Shown here piece by piece: positions 11,901 through 20,300 of a DNA stretch of 64,000 bases. Within the stretch, counting starts at the first letter, position 1. The number at the start of each line of letters is the position of its first letter. Where the stretch lies: assembly GCA_022414725.1 (NCBI GenBank), contig CM039465.1:22877049-22941048 (forward strand). The letters are read 5' to 3'. Both the position numbers and the translations under genes were made by a program. The stretch comes from Microglena sp. YARC. Lineage: Eukaryota; Chlorophyta; Chlorophyceae; Chlamydomonadales; Chlamydomonadaceae. A model generated the notes under the pieces. The model did not search any database and had not been told where the DNA came from. It saw only the letters and a list, made by a program, of their open reading frames with translations.

Positions 11901-12217
11901 GTGTCCTTGCTTACCTCTTATAGTCCTCCTGATAGTGTAGCATCATGTTGATCGTTATTTATGAGTGGTTGGGCAAGTCCCTGTAGCCTGCCTGGCTACC
12001 CTGGACTGTAGCTGACAGGCAGGAAGACAAACAGACTGGCAGACAGGGGGACAGACAGACAGACAGGCAGACAGGCGGACAGACCCATAGTGTATAACTC
12101 CCCCGAAACCATCATACTGTATTTGCATACTGTACTAGACTGACCCTCAACTTTCCTTGTTTGCAGGAGTACCACCAGAAGTACTTCAACAAGGGATCTC
12201 GCAGTCTCTGGGGATAG
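5954..12217 (+). CDS. MSRA: Selenocysteine-containing peptide methionine sulfoxide reductase A (6 exons)
   Basis: MsrA reduces methionine-S-sulfoxide in proteins. The exons are 5954-6271, 8475-8498, 10125-10250, 10678-10739, 11758-11875 and 12167-12217. All borders are GT-AG and phases agree throughout, giving 232 residues. The catalytic motif reads G-U-FWGPESSYGK, with an in-frame TGA (6239-6241) where most MsrAs have cysteine. Further family landmarks are VGYTGGNSSNPNYE, VCRGDGHTEA, FFAEHD, QYKSAIWYTSGEQ and EEYHQKYF. The N-terminal ~90 residues (MQPLVRRIPNSALLR...) are basic and hydroxylated and look like an organelle targeting peptide (inference). Exon 2 is a 24-nt microexon encoding IPGVLKTR. 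A normal stop reading of TGA would truncate the protein before the active site, so the gene depends on Sec insertion. Sec-MsrA is established in Chlamydomonas. Confidence 0.93.
6239..6241 (+). other. In-frame TGA, selenocysteine codon of MsrA
   Basis: The codons run GCC CTC GGG TGA TTT TGG GGT CCG, that is A-L-G-U-F-W-G-P. The position is exactly the nucleophilic residue of the GCFWG motif. Coding continues without interruption to a GTGAGC donor at 6272 and in phase through five further exons. Confidence 0.9.
6300..6505 (+). mobile_element. MITE family A copy (diverged)
   Basis: This copy lies at the start of MsrA intron 1. It shares the arms GCAGCTTTTAGGCAGCTCC and GGAGCAGTCTAGAAACTGC and the central motif TCAGCTGTTCAGA with the copies at 31185 and 35365. 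Confidence 0.55.
6615..6760 (+). repeat. Dispersed repeat family L
   Basis: The segment begins TAGCACCATGGTGCTTTTAG, followed by CAGCCTTTGGGGG, and includes TCTAGCGTGGCACTCCCAAT. Related copies lie at 25860-25975 and 51705-51850, with a fragment at 24765-24835. It is followed by a 55-bp local direct duplication carrying CCAAGAGGGGATCTACT (6745-6870). Confidence 0.6.
7475..8166 (+). repeat. 30-bp minisatellite, about 23 units, MsrA intron 1
   Basis: The near-perfect tandem unit begins CATGCCTCCTGCACTCCTGC and continues with ATATGTACAT. Units differ at only one or two positions (CACTCCT, CACTTCT, CTCTCCT). Because 30 is a multiple of 3, several frames on both strands stay open. These frames are by-products of the array, not genes. 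The array lies between MsrA exons 1 and 2. Confidence 0.95.
8475..8498 (+). other. MsrA microexon (24 nt)
   Basis: The exon is bounded by TTATTTGCAG and GTAAGTGC and encodes IPGVLKTR. It supplies exactly the residues expected between FWGPESSYGK and VGYTGG in MsrA, in phase 0 on both sides. Confidence 0.85.
8760..9310 (+). repeat. Degenerate ~100-bp tandem repeat in MsrA intron 2
   Basis: About five diverged units of about 100 bp share ATGCATGAGATGATCTGGTG, then TATCAACATTTGT and GGTTGCCAT. The longest reverse frame (8768-9265) is a product of this repeat and resembles no family I know. Confidence 0.6.
10018..10125 (+). repeat. Repeated splice-acceptor-like segments before MsrA exon 3
   Basis: Three copies of a roughly 30-bp segment, each with TTACCTTGCAGGTATT, precede the acceptor used in the model (CTCTTGCAG, then GTAGGCTAC at 10125). 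The three extra copies each contain a TTGCAG that could act as a decoy acceptor. Confidence 0.75.
10365..10550 (+). repeat. C-rich and ACTATCA(C/T) microrepeats, MsrA intron 3
   Basis: A (CCACCTACACCCCC)-type tract (10379-10472) is followed by about six copies of a 14-bp unit with GGCACTATCA (10478-10545). Nothing is coding here. Confidence 0.7.
10820..11035 (+). repeat. AATG-type microsatellite tract, MsrA intron 4
   Basis: The tract consists of variants of AATGGAATGCAATGTGATGT over about 200 bp. A similar short tract is at 463-485. Confidence 0.75.
11185..11345 (+). repeat. Dispersed repeat family M, possible SINE
   Basis: The family core is GGGGCACGGTATCAAGGGAG, with a later part like GACAAAGCTACCATGGTGGT. 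Related copies are at 13180-13300 (reverse), 15125-15245 and 41445-41545 (reverse). On the minus strand 11280-11350 has tRNA-like features (GACTCAATGGTCGAG, then GGGTTCGAATCT resembling a B box), which suggests tRNA ancestry (inference). Confidence 0.45.
11440..11500 (+). pseudogene. Partial duplicate of MsrA exon 5 with its acceptor
   Basis: The segment CTGCCATCTATCTTCAGGTA is followed by a copy of the exon 5 start encoding YTAREQLEMAQSLM. The copy then runs out of the exon into unrelated sequence and soon hits a stop. The functional exon 5 is at 11758 after an almost identical leader. The two are separated by a hAT-type MITE. Confidence 0.8.
11547..11740 (+). mobile_element. hAT-type MITE copy 2 (family D), 8-bp TSD
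   Basis: The element is 194 bp and starts CAGGGTAATTCA and ends AAGTACCCTG, flanked by the 8-bp repeat CTGCCATC on both sides. It sits in MsrA intron 4, directly upstream of the exon 5 acceptor. Confidence 0.88.
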
Positions 12218-12309
12218 AAGAAGAAGAATTGTTGATTCCTCTGTGGTTGACTGTACCGCTGTGTTTGCTGTGCTCAAGTGTCCTTCCATGGCTTGTCTCT
12301 ATCCATCAC

Positions 12310-12388
12310 CAGTTTTTATGATACCTGCCACAAACCATGAAATGGCGTGATAGTGTTGAACCCAGCAGGTATGGGTATGAAGAGTAGG
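12310..12388 (+). promoter_or_regulatory. Candidate SECIS element, copy 1 (MsrA 3' UTR)
   Basis: It starts about 100 nt after the MsrA stop. Candidate core elements are ATGA (12318-12321), AAA ten nt later (12332-12334) and TGA (12378-12380), with TACC/GGTA pairing next to the ATGA/TGA pair. A small inner stem CCAT-gaa-ATGG is also present. A Sec-encoding gene requires a SECIS. The exact fold is not resolved by eye, so this is a candidate only. Confidence 0.5.
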
Positions 12389-12586
12389 CCTGGGAGGATA
12401 TGTTTACGCATTGGCCAATTATTCAAAGCATAGTGATTGCAGCTCGTTTCATACATTTCATACACACATGTTGAGTTGCGAGAGTTAGAGATGTGGGAGT
12501 ACATGAGGACTGAGAAGATGTGATTACCGTAGTTCTGATTTGCTTTGCTCAAGGGTCCTTCTATGGCTTGTCTCTCTACTCAGCAC

Positions 12587-12665
12587 CAGGTTTTATGATA
12601 CCTAGCACAAACCATGAAGTGGCGTGCTAGTGTTGAAGCCACCAGGTATGGGTATGAGGATCAGG
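12587..12665 (+). promoter_or_regulatory. Candidate SECIS element, copy 2 (duplicated 3' UTR segment)
   Basis: This is a diverged duplicate of copy 1, 277 bp downstream. The spacing of ATGA (12595), AAA (12609) and TGA (12655) is identical. The flanks are duplicated too (about 12272-12425 versus 12548-12700). The inner stem reads CCAT-gaa-GTGG, which keeps pairing through a wobble, and TAGCAC/GTGCTA pairs here. Whether it lies inside the mature mRNA is unknown. Confidence 0.4.
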
Positions 12666-13084
12666 CCTGCGAGGCTATTTTGATGCATAGGCAATTATTC
12701 AGACAAATAAATGCAACAGGTCTGTAAAACCATGCTACTTGAAGGCCCGAAGACATGTTTCTAAGAGCCCATCTATCTCGCTGTTTTTTTGTGATTTGTT
12801 TTTGAAAGGATTTTCGCTTCAGGGAGTGGGACTGGGTGTACCGGTATTTATTTTGTTACAATCCATGGGTAGGCTTGAGGGACTTGCACAACCGTGACAG
12901 GAGGGGCTAAAACTCTATACGCGAACCAGCGCCACTGTGTGAGGGCAACTTTCTGAATTGCGCGATGAAATAAAAAGAAGGCTGGAATCATTGTTCCATG
13001 GTTGGGTAATACATATGGAGGCGCCTAAGCCGTTGGTCTCCGCTGTCACCAGTACTGCTTCCTTGACCGTGGAATCGAATAAGC

Positions 13085-13165
13085 ATCTTGTATTTAGAGG
13101 ATTTTCACCCTAGGAGGTGAGACTCCTTACACAAACCAGAGCCACCGAGGGTTCAGAAAGAAAGG
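13085..13165 (-). repeat. Dispersed repeat family J
   Basis: The core, on the opposite strand, is CTGAATCCTCGGTGGCGCTG, then GTTTGTGT..GGAGACCCACCTCCTGGGGTG. Other copies are at 20550-20620, 31655-31735, 35315-35372 (reverse), 36155-36255 (reverse), 49770-49840 and a fragment at 44285-44320. Confidence 0.6.
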
Positions 13166-13559
13166 CGGAGCAGTTTCTACATAAGTACCCATGGTGACTT
13201 TTCAGGAGGGTGACACTTACTATGTCTGCTATGGTGACTTTCCCCAGCTGCGGCGTATGGGAGGGTCCCCTTAACACCACGCCCCTCCAGGCATTCTCTT
13301 TTTTTGTTTTTGTTTTAGGCACCCATTGGAATGGCGGGGCATGCTAGAGCACTGCCAATCGTGACTATCAACATTACTACCAGCAATGCTGTGTATCCAT
13401 AGTCTTGTACCTGTGGGCAGCAGGGTTGCTCTGGGGGACTCAAAACTCCGCATCATCAGATGCAAACGGTTTCAAAATCTGCATCTGTGACACAAGACGC
13501 CTCAACTGCGTGTCACACGCCCCTAGACACAGTTTGTGCACCAGACGCGAGCCTGAACT

Positions 13560-14050
13560 GCGAGTCTAGAGGCCTGTGACGCAAGACGCCTGGTGCACAA
13601 GCTGTGTCTAGAACAAGCCGGGTGTTGAAGTGCACTCTCAAAGCGAATGGCTTGCACTGAAACTATTTTGTGCATGTGGGTATGTGTGACACAAGACGCC
13701 TTTTTTTCTTCTGGTGCACAAGCTGTGTCTAGAACAAGCATGGTGTTGAAGTGTATTCCCAAAGAGAATGGCTTGCACTGCAACTCTTTTGTTCATGTGA
13801 GTGTGTGTGACGCAACATGCCTTTTTTTCTTCAGGTGCACAAGCTGTGTCTAGAAAAAGCCGGATGTTGAAGTGTACTCCCAAAGTGATTAGCTTGCACT
13901 GCAACTCTTTTGTGCATGAGGGTGTGTGTGAAGCAAGACGCCTTTTCCTCCTGGTGCACAAGCTGTGTCTAGAACAAGCCTGGTGCACAGTTGTTGAAGT
14001 GTACTCACAAAGCCAATGGCTTGCGCTGCAACTCTTTTGTGTATGTGTGG
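13560..14050 (+). repeat. Tandem repeat, ~118-bp unit, four copies
   Basis: Each unit carries GGTGCACAAGCTGTGTCTAG, then a GTTGAAGTGTA..CC-CAAAG segment and TGGCTTGCACTGCAACTCTT. Open frames through it exist on both strands and match no family I recognise. Confidence 0.85.
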
Positions 14051-14584
14051 GTGTGTGGGTGGGAGTGGGGAGAGCGCAAAAAGGATTTTTGCCTCAAAGG
14101 GTTTTCCCAGCACTAGTCCTAGACTGGAAGGGTTAGATGTGATATGGCGGAGCCTTTCCTACTCGGAACTCTCAGAGCTCGTTGAAGGCTTTCCCAGCCA
14201 CGAAGAGGAGAACCTTCAGCACTGTTGCTGATACTTGGCCCACCTTGCAATCTTCATTCTGCAAGAGTGACATTCGTAAAATTCATAAAAAGTTGAGACA
14301 GGTTGAGACATTAATTCAGTTCGGTTGAGGCATCATGAGTTCGGTTGAGACAGTATGACTGACGTTGACCACGATATTTCAGTGAGCAGCGATGTTTGAA
14401 TGTTGTCGAAAAGTGATCCACAACGATCAAATTTAAATTCAAATACACTAAATGATTTTGTTTGCACTTTACAGGATCCTTTAATAGAAGCTGATACTTG
14501 GCCACCTTGTAATCTTTATTCTGCATGAGTAAATTTGCACAATTAAATTCGTAAAATCAATAAAAATAAATATTTGTAGCACGA

Positions 14585-14715
14585 ACTTAGGGCCCTCGTC
14601 CGTAAAACGATTGTTTGGGGTTCAGTTCATCAGCGTTTTCCCCGTTTTAGCCACTCCTGAAATCATGGTTGGGAAAGTCCCTTGAGCCTATTTGGCTACC
14701 CCTGGACTGTCACAA
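14585..14715 (+). repeat. Dispersed repeat family B
   Basis: The family core reads GCACGAACT-AGGGCCC, GTTTGGGGTTCAGTTCATCA, then GGTTGGGCAAGTCCCTT..AGCCTATTTGGC and CTACCCCTGGACTGTAAC. Further copies are at 11963-12015, 15335-15440, 22055-22170 (two fragments), 23760-23885, 33585-33680, 39445-39590 and 41650-41705. Reverse copies are at 12838-12905, 36315-36440 and 45930-45975. It is among the most abundant repeats of the window and may be a SINE. No TSD could be defined. Confidence 0.7.
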
Positions 14716-14982
14716 CCTGCTTCATTGTGCAAGAGTGTCAACATTCAGATTCAGGAAAACACTTATGAACAGAGGTTCATGCGTTGGATTGTGATGAGGG
14801 CAACAACAACAGCGGCACCTGGATACAAAATAAAGGCACCATAAAGCTCTATATTAGTACCGCCATGTAACAGACACCATACAACAAACAGAGACAAAAA
14901 TGATACACTTGAAGCCGGCTCGATGCCTTATTTTGCACGCACACATGGTCATATGTTGATTGGGATCTCTGTTGCTAACTTG

Positions 14983-15055
14983 AACTTAACTTGAACTTGG
15001 CTGGCTCCAGCCAGCAATTCGGCTGCTCGCCGTCTTCGGCAGTTAAAGCAATACG
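14983..15055 (+). repeat. Dispersed repeat family C
   Basis: The core is CTTGAACTTGGCTGGCTCCA, then GCCAGCAATTCGGCTGCTCG and CCGTCTTCGGCAGT. Other copies are at 5505-5580, 17118-17185 and 39783-39845. Fragments are at 21570-21600 and 41145-41180. Confidence 0.65.
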
Positions 15056-15807
15056 ATTCAATTCAACTGGTTAAGGGACCTTGCTTGTTTCAGAAGGCAT
15101 TCAGCAGCAAAGGGAAAGGAAAGACCGTCCAGGGTAATGAGAACGCCTGATGGGACGTGGTCTTAAGGGAGCCCGTCGTACGCGGGTGGGGAGCGGTCTC
15201 CTACCTCAACTGGACAAGCTACCATCGCGGTTGACGACGACCTTTCAAAATGATTTGTATAGGGCTATACTTGGGAGCCACATATAACTCGGTTCAATGT
15301 TCAGTGATTTCAAGTCGGTTGGGCTGGTCTGGTGATTTCAAGTTTACTGGGTTTTTCTTTTCTTTTTCTTTTTTAAGCCCTTCCTACACGGTTGGGCAAG
15401 TCCTTAGCTTATTTGGCCTACCCCTGGACTGTAACAAACATACATTGGGTTGATTGAAGAAGATTGAGCCTCAACCGGCCAGGAAGCAACAACACAAAAT
15501 GATTACCTCGATCACTTTCTTATTGTGTGCGACGCGGGGTGCGACGCCCAGTAAATTGAGAGACTCCGTGCGACTCCAGGGCGACGCCCTGCCCCCCAAA
15601 CCCCGCGGAACGCAAAGCTCAGAGCCCGGGGTTTGGGCGGGCATTTCTGACGAGCTTAGCCAGACCCGTGCGTCGCCATGCAGCGACGGAATGGTGACAC
15701 GTCGGTGAAAAATAATGAGTGGCTATGTAGGCAGCTCCCCTGACTTGCTATGAATTGATTGGGTTACTGCCAAGGTCGGCGAGTGGTAGAAGTTCAAGTT
15801 AGTGTAG

Positions 15808-16372
15808 GCTGACAGACCGTGTAATCACCTTGACAGACCGTGTAATCACCCTGACAGACCGTGTAATCACCCTGACAGACCGTGTAATCACCTTGACAGA
15901 CCGTGTAATCACCTTGACAGACCGTGTAATCACCCTGACAGACCGTGTAATCACCTTGACAGACCGTGTAATCACCCTGACAGACCGTGTAATCACCCTG
16001 ACAGACCATGTAATCACTTTGACAGACCGTGTAATCACCTTGACAGACCATGTAATCACCCTGACAGACCGTGTAATCACCTTGACAGACCGTGTTATCA
16101 CCTTGACAGACCGTGTAATCACCTTGACAGACCGTGTAATCACCCTGACAGACCGTGTAATCACCTTGACAGACCGTGTAATCACCTTGACAGACCGTGT
16201 AATCACCTTGACAGACCGTGTAATCACCCTGACAGACCGTGTAGTCACCTTGACAGACCGTGTAATCACCTTGACAGACCGTGTAATCACCTTGACAGAC
16301 CGTGTAATCACCCTGACAGACCGTGTAATCACCTTGACAGACCGTGTAATCACCTTGACAGACCACGTCATC
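15808..16372 (+). repeat. 21-bp minisatellite, about 27 units
   Basis: The unit is TGACAGACCGTGTAATCACC followed by C or T. A single C/T alternation distinguishes two unit types. The 21-bp period keeps frames open on both strands (VITLTDR on plus), which explains long but spurious frames. Confidence 0.95.
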
Positions 16373-16589
16373 AAGCCAGACCAATGACGGAAACAACAGA
16401 ACAAATGCTGAAATCCTGAGCCGAGATTGCTTGATTCCAACCAATCGCAACTCAGTGCACCTTGAAGCTGGAACGATCACTCATACAGTCATACCAAGTA
16501 CTCAGATGTTTGAGCATAACTCCTTTTAGCTATATGTAGAGATAGCTACAATATACCCTGTTTAGGCCTCAAAATCGCTATTCACCATT

Positions 16590-16785
16590 TCATTTTCGGG
16601 CTACGCATGGCAGCTTCCAGACAGCTCCACCAGCCAGTCACTGGGCCGGGTCCAAAGCTTTCAGTTGCATTTAAATTACTCTAATGCCAACTGTCAGACG
16701 CACTAGCTAGCTTCAGATTTGGCCCAAGGACGGGGGAAAGGAGCTGCCTAGAAGCTGCTACGCGTAGCTTGAAAATGAAACAGTG
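16590..16785 (+). mobile_element. MITE family A copy
   Basis: The left part has GGGCTACGCATGGCAGCTTC and the right part GAGCTGCCTAGAAGCTGCTA, then CGCGTAG and ATGAAACAGTG at the end. Confidence 0.7.
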
Positions 16786-17224
16786 TTGCTATCCATAGCC
16801 CTAAATCCTAAACTCGGTACTTTAACCCAACTAGCTATCAGGAGACCCAAATTGACCCAAATCGCTATCCACTCATACACTCATACCAAAAACACATGTA
16901 TGATATTTGAGGCCTGCACGCTGTGCTTCATAGGATTGGATTGGATTAATACATGTTTTTCCCCCCCCCTTCCACCCCCCTCCAGAAATATTTCAACTTT
17001 TTCGACCCCATCAGGATTTTGTTTTGCCATCCTCCTGCTGCAGTGGAAACACAAGTGATGGCAACAAAGGGCGCCACTGGTATCAGAATGAAGGCGGGCA
17101 CTGGGCTCACGCTTTTACTTCAACTTGGACTTGAACTTGGTTGCATGGCTCCAGCCAGCAATTTAGCTGCTCACCATCTTCAGTGAAAAAAGGCAGTACA
17201 AATCAGGTGAAAATAATAACAAGG

Positions 17225-17283
17225 AAACTTGTGTTTTTATCATTATCATTATCATTATCATTATCATTATCATTATCATCATA
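17225..17283 (+). repeat. (CATTAT)n microsatellite, MTN 3' region
   Basis: About eight hexamer units lie just downstream of the donor of MTN exon d. Confidence 0.85.
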
Positions 17284-17309
17284 ACCAAAACAGAATTTCA
17301 TTTTTTTAC

Positions 17310-20300
17310 CTGAGCAAACGAGTCATAACTGTTTCCATTATGCTGTGCGTCCACGATTCCGTCGATTGCCTTCAAGCTAAAGAATGGTACTCCGTGCAGG
17401 TTGCAGCTCCAGGCTACTGCCGCAGCCGTCATATCTTTCACTGCTACCTAGGTGTGTCCGCAGGGTGTGTGGGGGGAGAGTGTGTGGGGTGGTGGGTGGC
17501 AAAGCTTGTGGCTGAGGTCCTGGAGGTGCCATGCACAGAAAAATTGCCAAGCTATATTCAGGTGGGCTGGCAAGGGGGTGTGGGGAAGAGTGCGGGGTGG
17601 TTGGTAGCAAGGCTTGTAGCTGAGGTCCTGGAGGTGCCATGCAGAGACAAGGTGCCAAGCTATATTCAGGTGGGCTGGCTAGGGGGTGTGGGCTGGTGGG
17701 TGGCAAGGCTTGTAGCTGAGGTCCTGGAGGTGCCATGCAGAGACAAGGTGCCAAGCTATATTCAGCTGGGCTGGCAAGGGGTGTGTGGGTTTGGCTGGGG
17801 GGGTGGGGGGAGGCTTGTAGCTGAGGTACTCCCTGGCCAAGTTGCAGCTTCAGGCTACTGCCGCAGCCGTCATATCTTTCACTGCTACCAGCAGGAAAAA
17901 AAGCACCAAAAAGTCAGTTGCATGAAACAAGCAGTTTCAAATGGCCTGTTGTAGCACGCAGTATTTTTAAGTCAACTGCGTGCAGGCACGTAAAAAAAGG
18001 CAATCGCGCGAAACAAGCAACCTAAAATGACTAAATGGTGTACCCTGGTGGTGTAGAAGTGTTTACACTATCCATGTGAACTCCTCCTGCAGGCAGCGAG
18101 CCACCTGAAGGCTGTTAAACTATGCAATAAATTTAATTTAATTTAATTTAATTAAAAGTGATGACGGCAAAGGCTACATACCTTGTGCTGAGTGATTCGA
18201 TCCGAACACTGAGATGTCAAGTCTAGGGAGTTGCCACTGGAAATCACGCCTCGTTTCAGTCCCAAAGAGGTACACATCAATTCAGAGGGCTGTGAAGGTA
18301 TTGCTCCGAGTACAAATGCCTGCTTGTTGCCAGCCATGGGTGTTCGCCGGTCGTGGAACATGGTCGAAGAGCTCACAAAAATGTCCCCTACTTCAGCGCC
18401 CTGTGTAGCAGATGCACATGAGATTTGTTGTTGTTTACAGGGGAGGAACCAGGACAGGACACAACTGGTGAGCCTGGGGGAACCTAGCCCTGTGTAGCGG
18501 GTACACATGAGATGTGTTGTTGTTTACAGGGGGGGAACCAGGACAGGACACAACCAGTGATGGTGAAACCTAGCCCTGTGTGGCCAAGGAAGACAGACAA
18601 AAAAAAGACTTGACCAGCTGAGATTAGCAAGCAACTTCCAACGCACAGGCTTGGGAGTCTAAGCACAGTGTGGCATTCACCAATTATCTGAAGGTCTAGA
18701 AAATGAAAATGGCAACACGGTAGTTTTAGATTCGCTTTTCGACGAGTCTATTCCGCCGTTGCATGGCGAAGCATGAACCCCCTAAACCCCGGGGCTCCGC
18801 GCTTCGCGCCCTGCCATGCGATGGCTACGCAATAATTCTGAAATAAGGCTTGAGTAGCCCAAGTAGCTACTCAACCTGGCCTACAGAAATATGAAATACA
18901 AAGACTGGCTTACATAAACCAGTCTCTACTATCAAGTAAGCACTTGCAAGGATGTTGCAAGGATTTGGGAGTAGGCTGCATGTTGAATCACCACATTAAC
19001 ACACCAGTCACCACAAGCATTCATTCATTACCACAACCATCACTGCAGCTAGCACCACACATCACAATCATTGGTCAAGAATGTGTAGAATTGAATTGTT
19101 CAACAAATAGAATGCCAATACAAACAGGCTTGCTCAGGACTTCAGCCCACAGGCTTTTTTATTTTATTAACAAAAGGAATTATGCCTCAAAGAGTGGGTC
19201 TTCATGTAGCAACCCTAGACCCTAGGATGTTGTCAATGCTACCATTCTACCAACAGTAGCTTTTCTTTTTTGAGCTACGCATGACAGCTTCCAGTCAGAT
19301 ATGTTAGCCAGCCACTGGGCCAATCCCAAAGCTTTCAGCTTCATTTGAATACATTTTATGTCAGCTCTCAGGCGCAGTAGCTTGCTCCAGGTTTGCCCCA
19401 AGGACAGATAGAGTGAGCTGCCTAGAAGCTGATACGCGTAGCCCCCCCCCCAAAACAGTGACAATCAGTTGTCACGGAGATAATACTTGGAATATCTCTT
19501 GCAAAGGACCCCTAGTATTCAGGTGGATTTCTGAATGCTGTTGGTGAGGTCGAATTTCGCTTTTGTGAGACCATGTTGAGCGTGGTAGGGGGGTGGGGTG
19601 GGGGGGGAATGGGGGCTAAGGGGGGATTTACGACTGATGTTGGTGAGTGGTGGGGGGCGGGGTGGGGGTGGTTGGCTGGTTGGCTGGGTGGCTGGGGGAG
19701 GGCTTTTCGACTGCAGTTGGTGAGGTCCATCATATGAGTAGGGTTGGAAAGCAAACGTATGGTTTTATTTTTATAAGCCGTATAAACGTATAAACGTATA
19801 CATATAAAAGTATAAAACGTATATAAAATTAGGCACTTTTTGAGAAAATACTTTTACATGGGTTTGAAGGTATTGCCGCGTAGCTAATTTCATTTGCATC
19901 ACATATCAACTCTCAGAAAAATTGTCTGGCACGTAGGAGCACAGCTTGTTGAATGGAAGGCTAGGTGGCGCTCAGATATTTGTGCCATCCTGGCTATCTA
20001 GATCAACCTTGTGGCCAATTGTTTATAAAAAATGCATGCAAATGGTGAATTGTATTGCATATTGTGATAGAGGAGGTCAAAAGCTTTCCAATGAGCTATC
20101 TAAATCAAAAATATAATGAAAACCAAGAAAGTTGAGTGCCGGGACGCGTGCTGTACTTCTCGAAGTACAGACAATACGTTTTGTATACGACGTATATAAG
20201 GTCGATTTGAGAAAAACCAACCCTACACATGAGTACATAATAATTGCTTTGGATCTATCAGAATATGTTTGAGCTGTGAGCCTGTGCAACTTGTGCACAG

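Larger units (their letters stand above)
12700..17309. other. Gene-free spacer between MsrA and MTN
   Basis: I see no convincing coding exon here. It contains family B, C, J and M repeats, a 115-bp tandem repeat, a 21-bp minisatellite and one MITE family A copy. MsrA and MTN converge on this spacer. The missing last MTN exon may lie at its right end (16.9-17.3 kb). Confidence 0.5.

Noticed and set aside
15794..16480. 185-228-codon frames of VCQGDYT-, VITRSVK- or ITLTDRV-type repeats
   Set aside because: Products of the 21-bp minisatellite, open on both strands, with no non-repetitive domain.
16950..17060. Last exon of MTN, or a plus-strand exon reading KYFNFFDPIRI
   Set aside because: A pyrimidine tract plus CAG favours a plus-strand acceptor, and the minus-strand alternatives give only a few codons before a stop. 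Neither could be tied to a known protein end.
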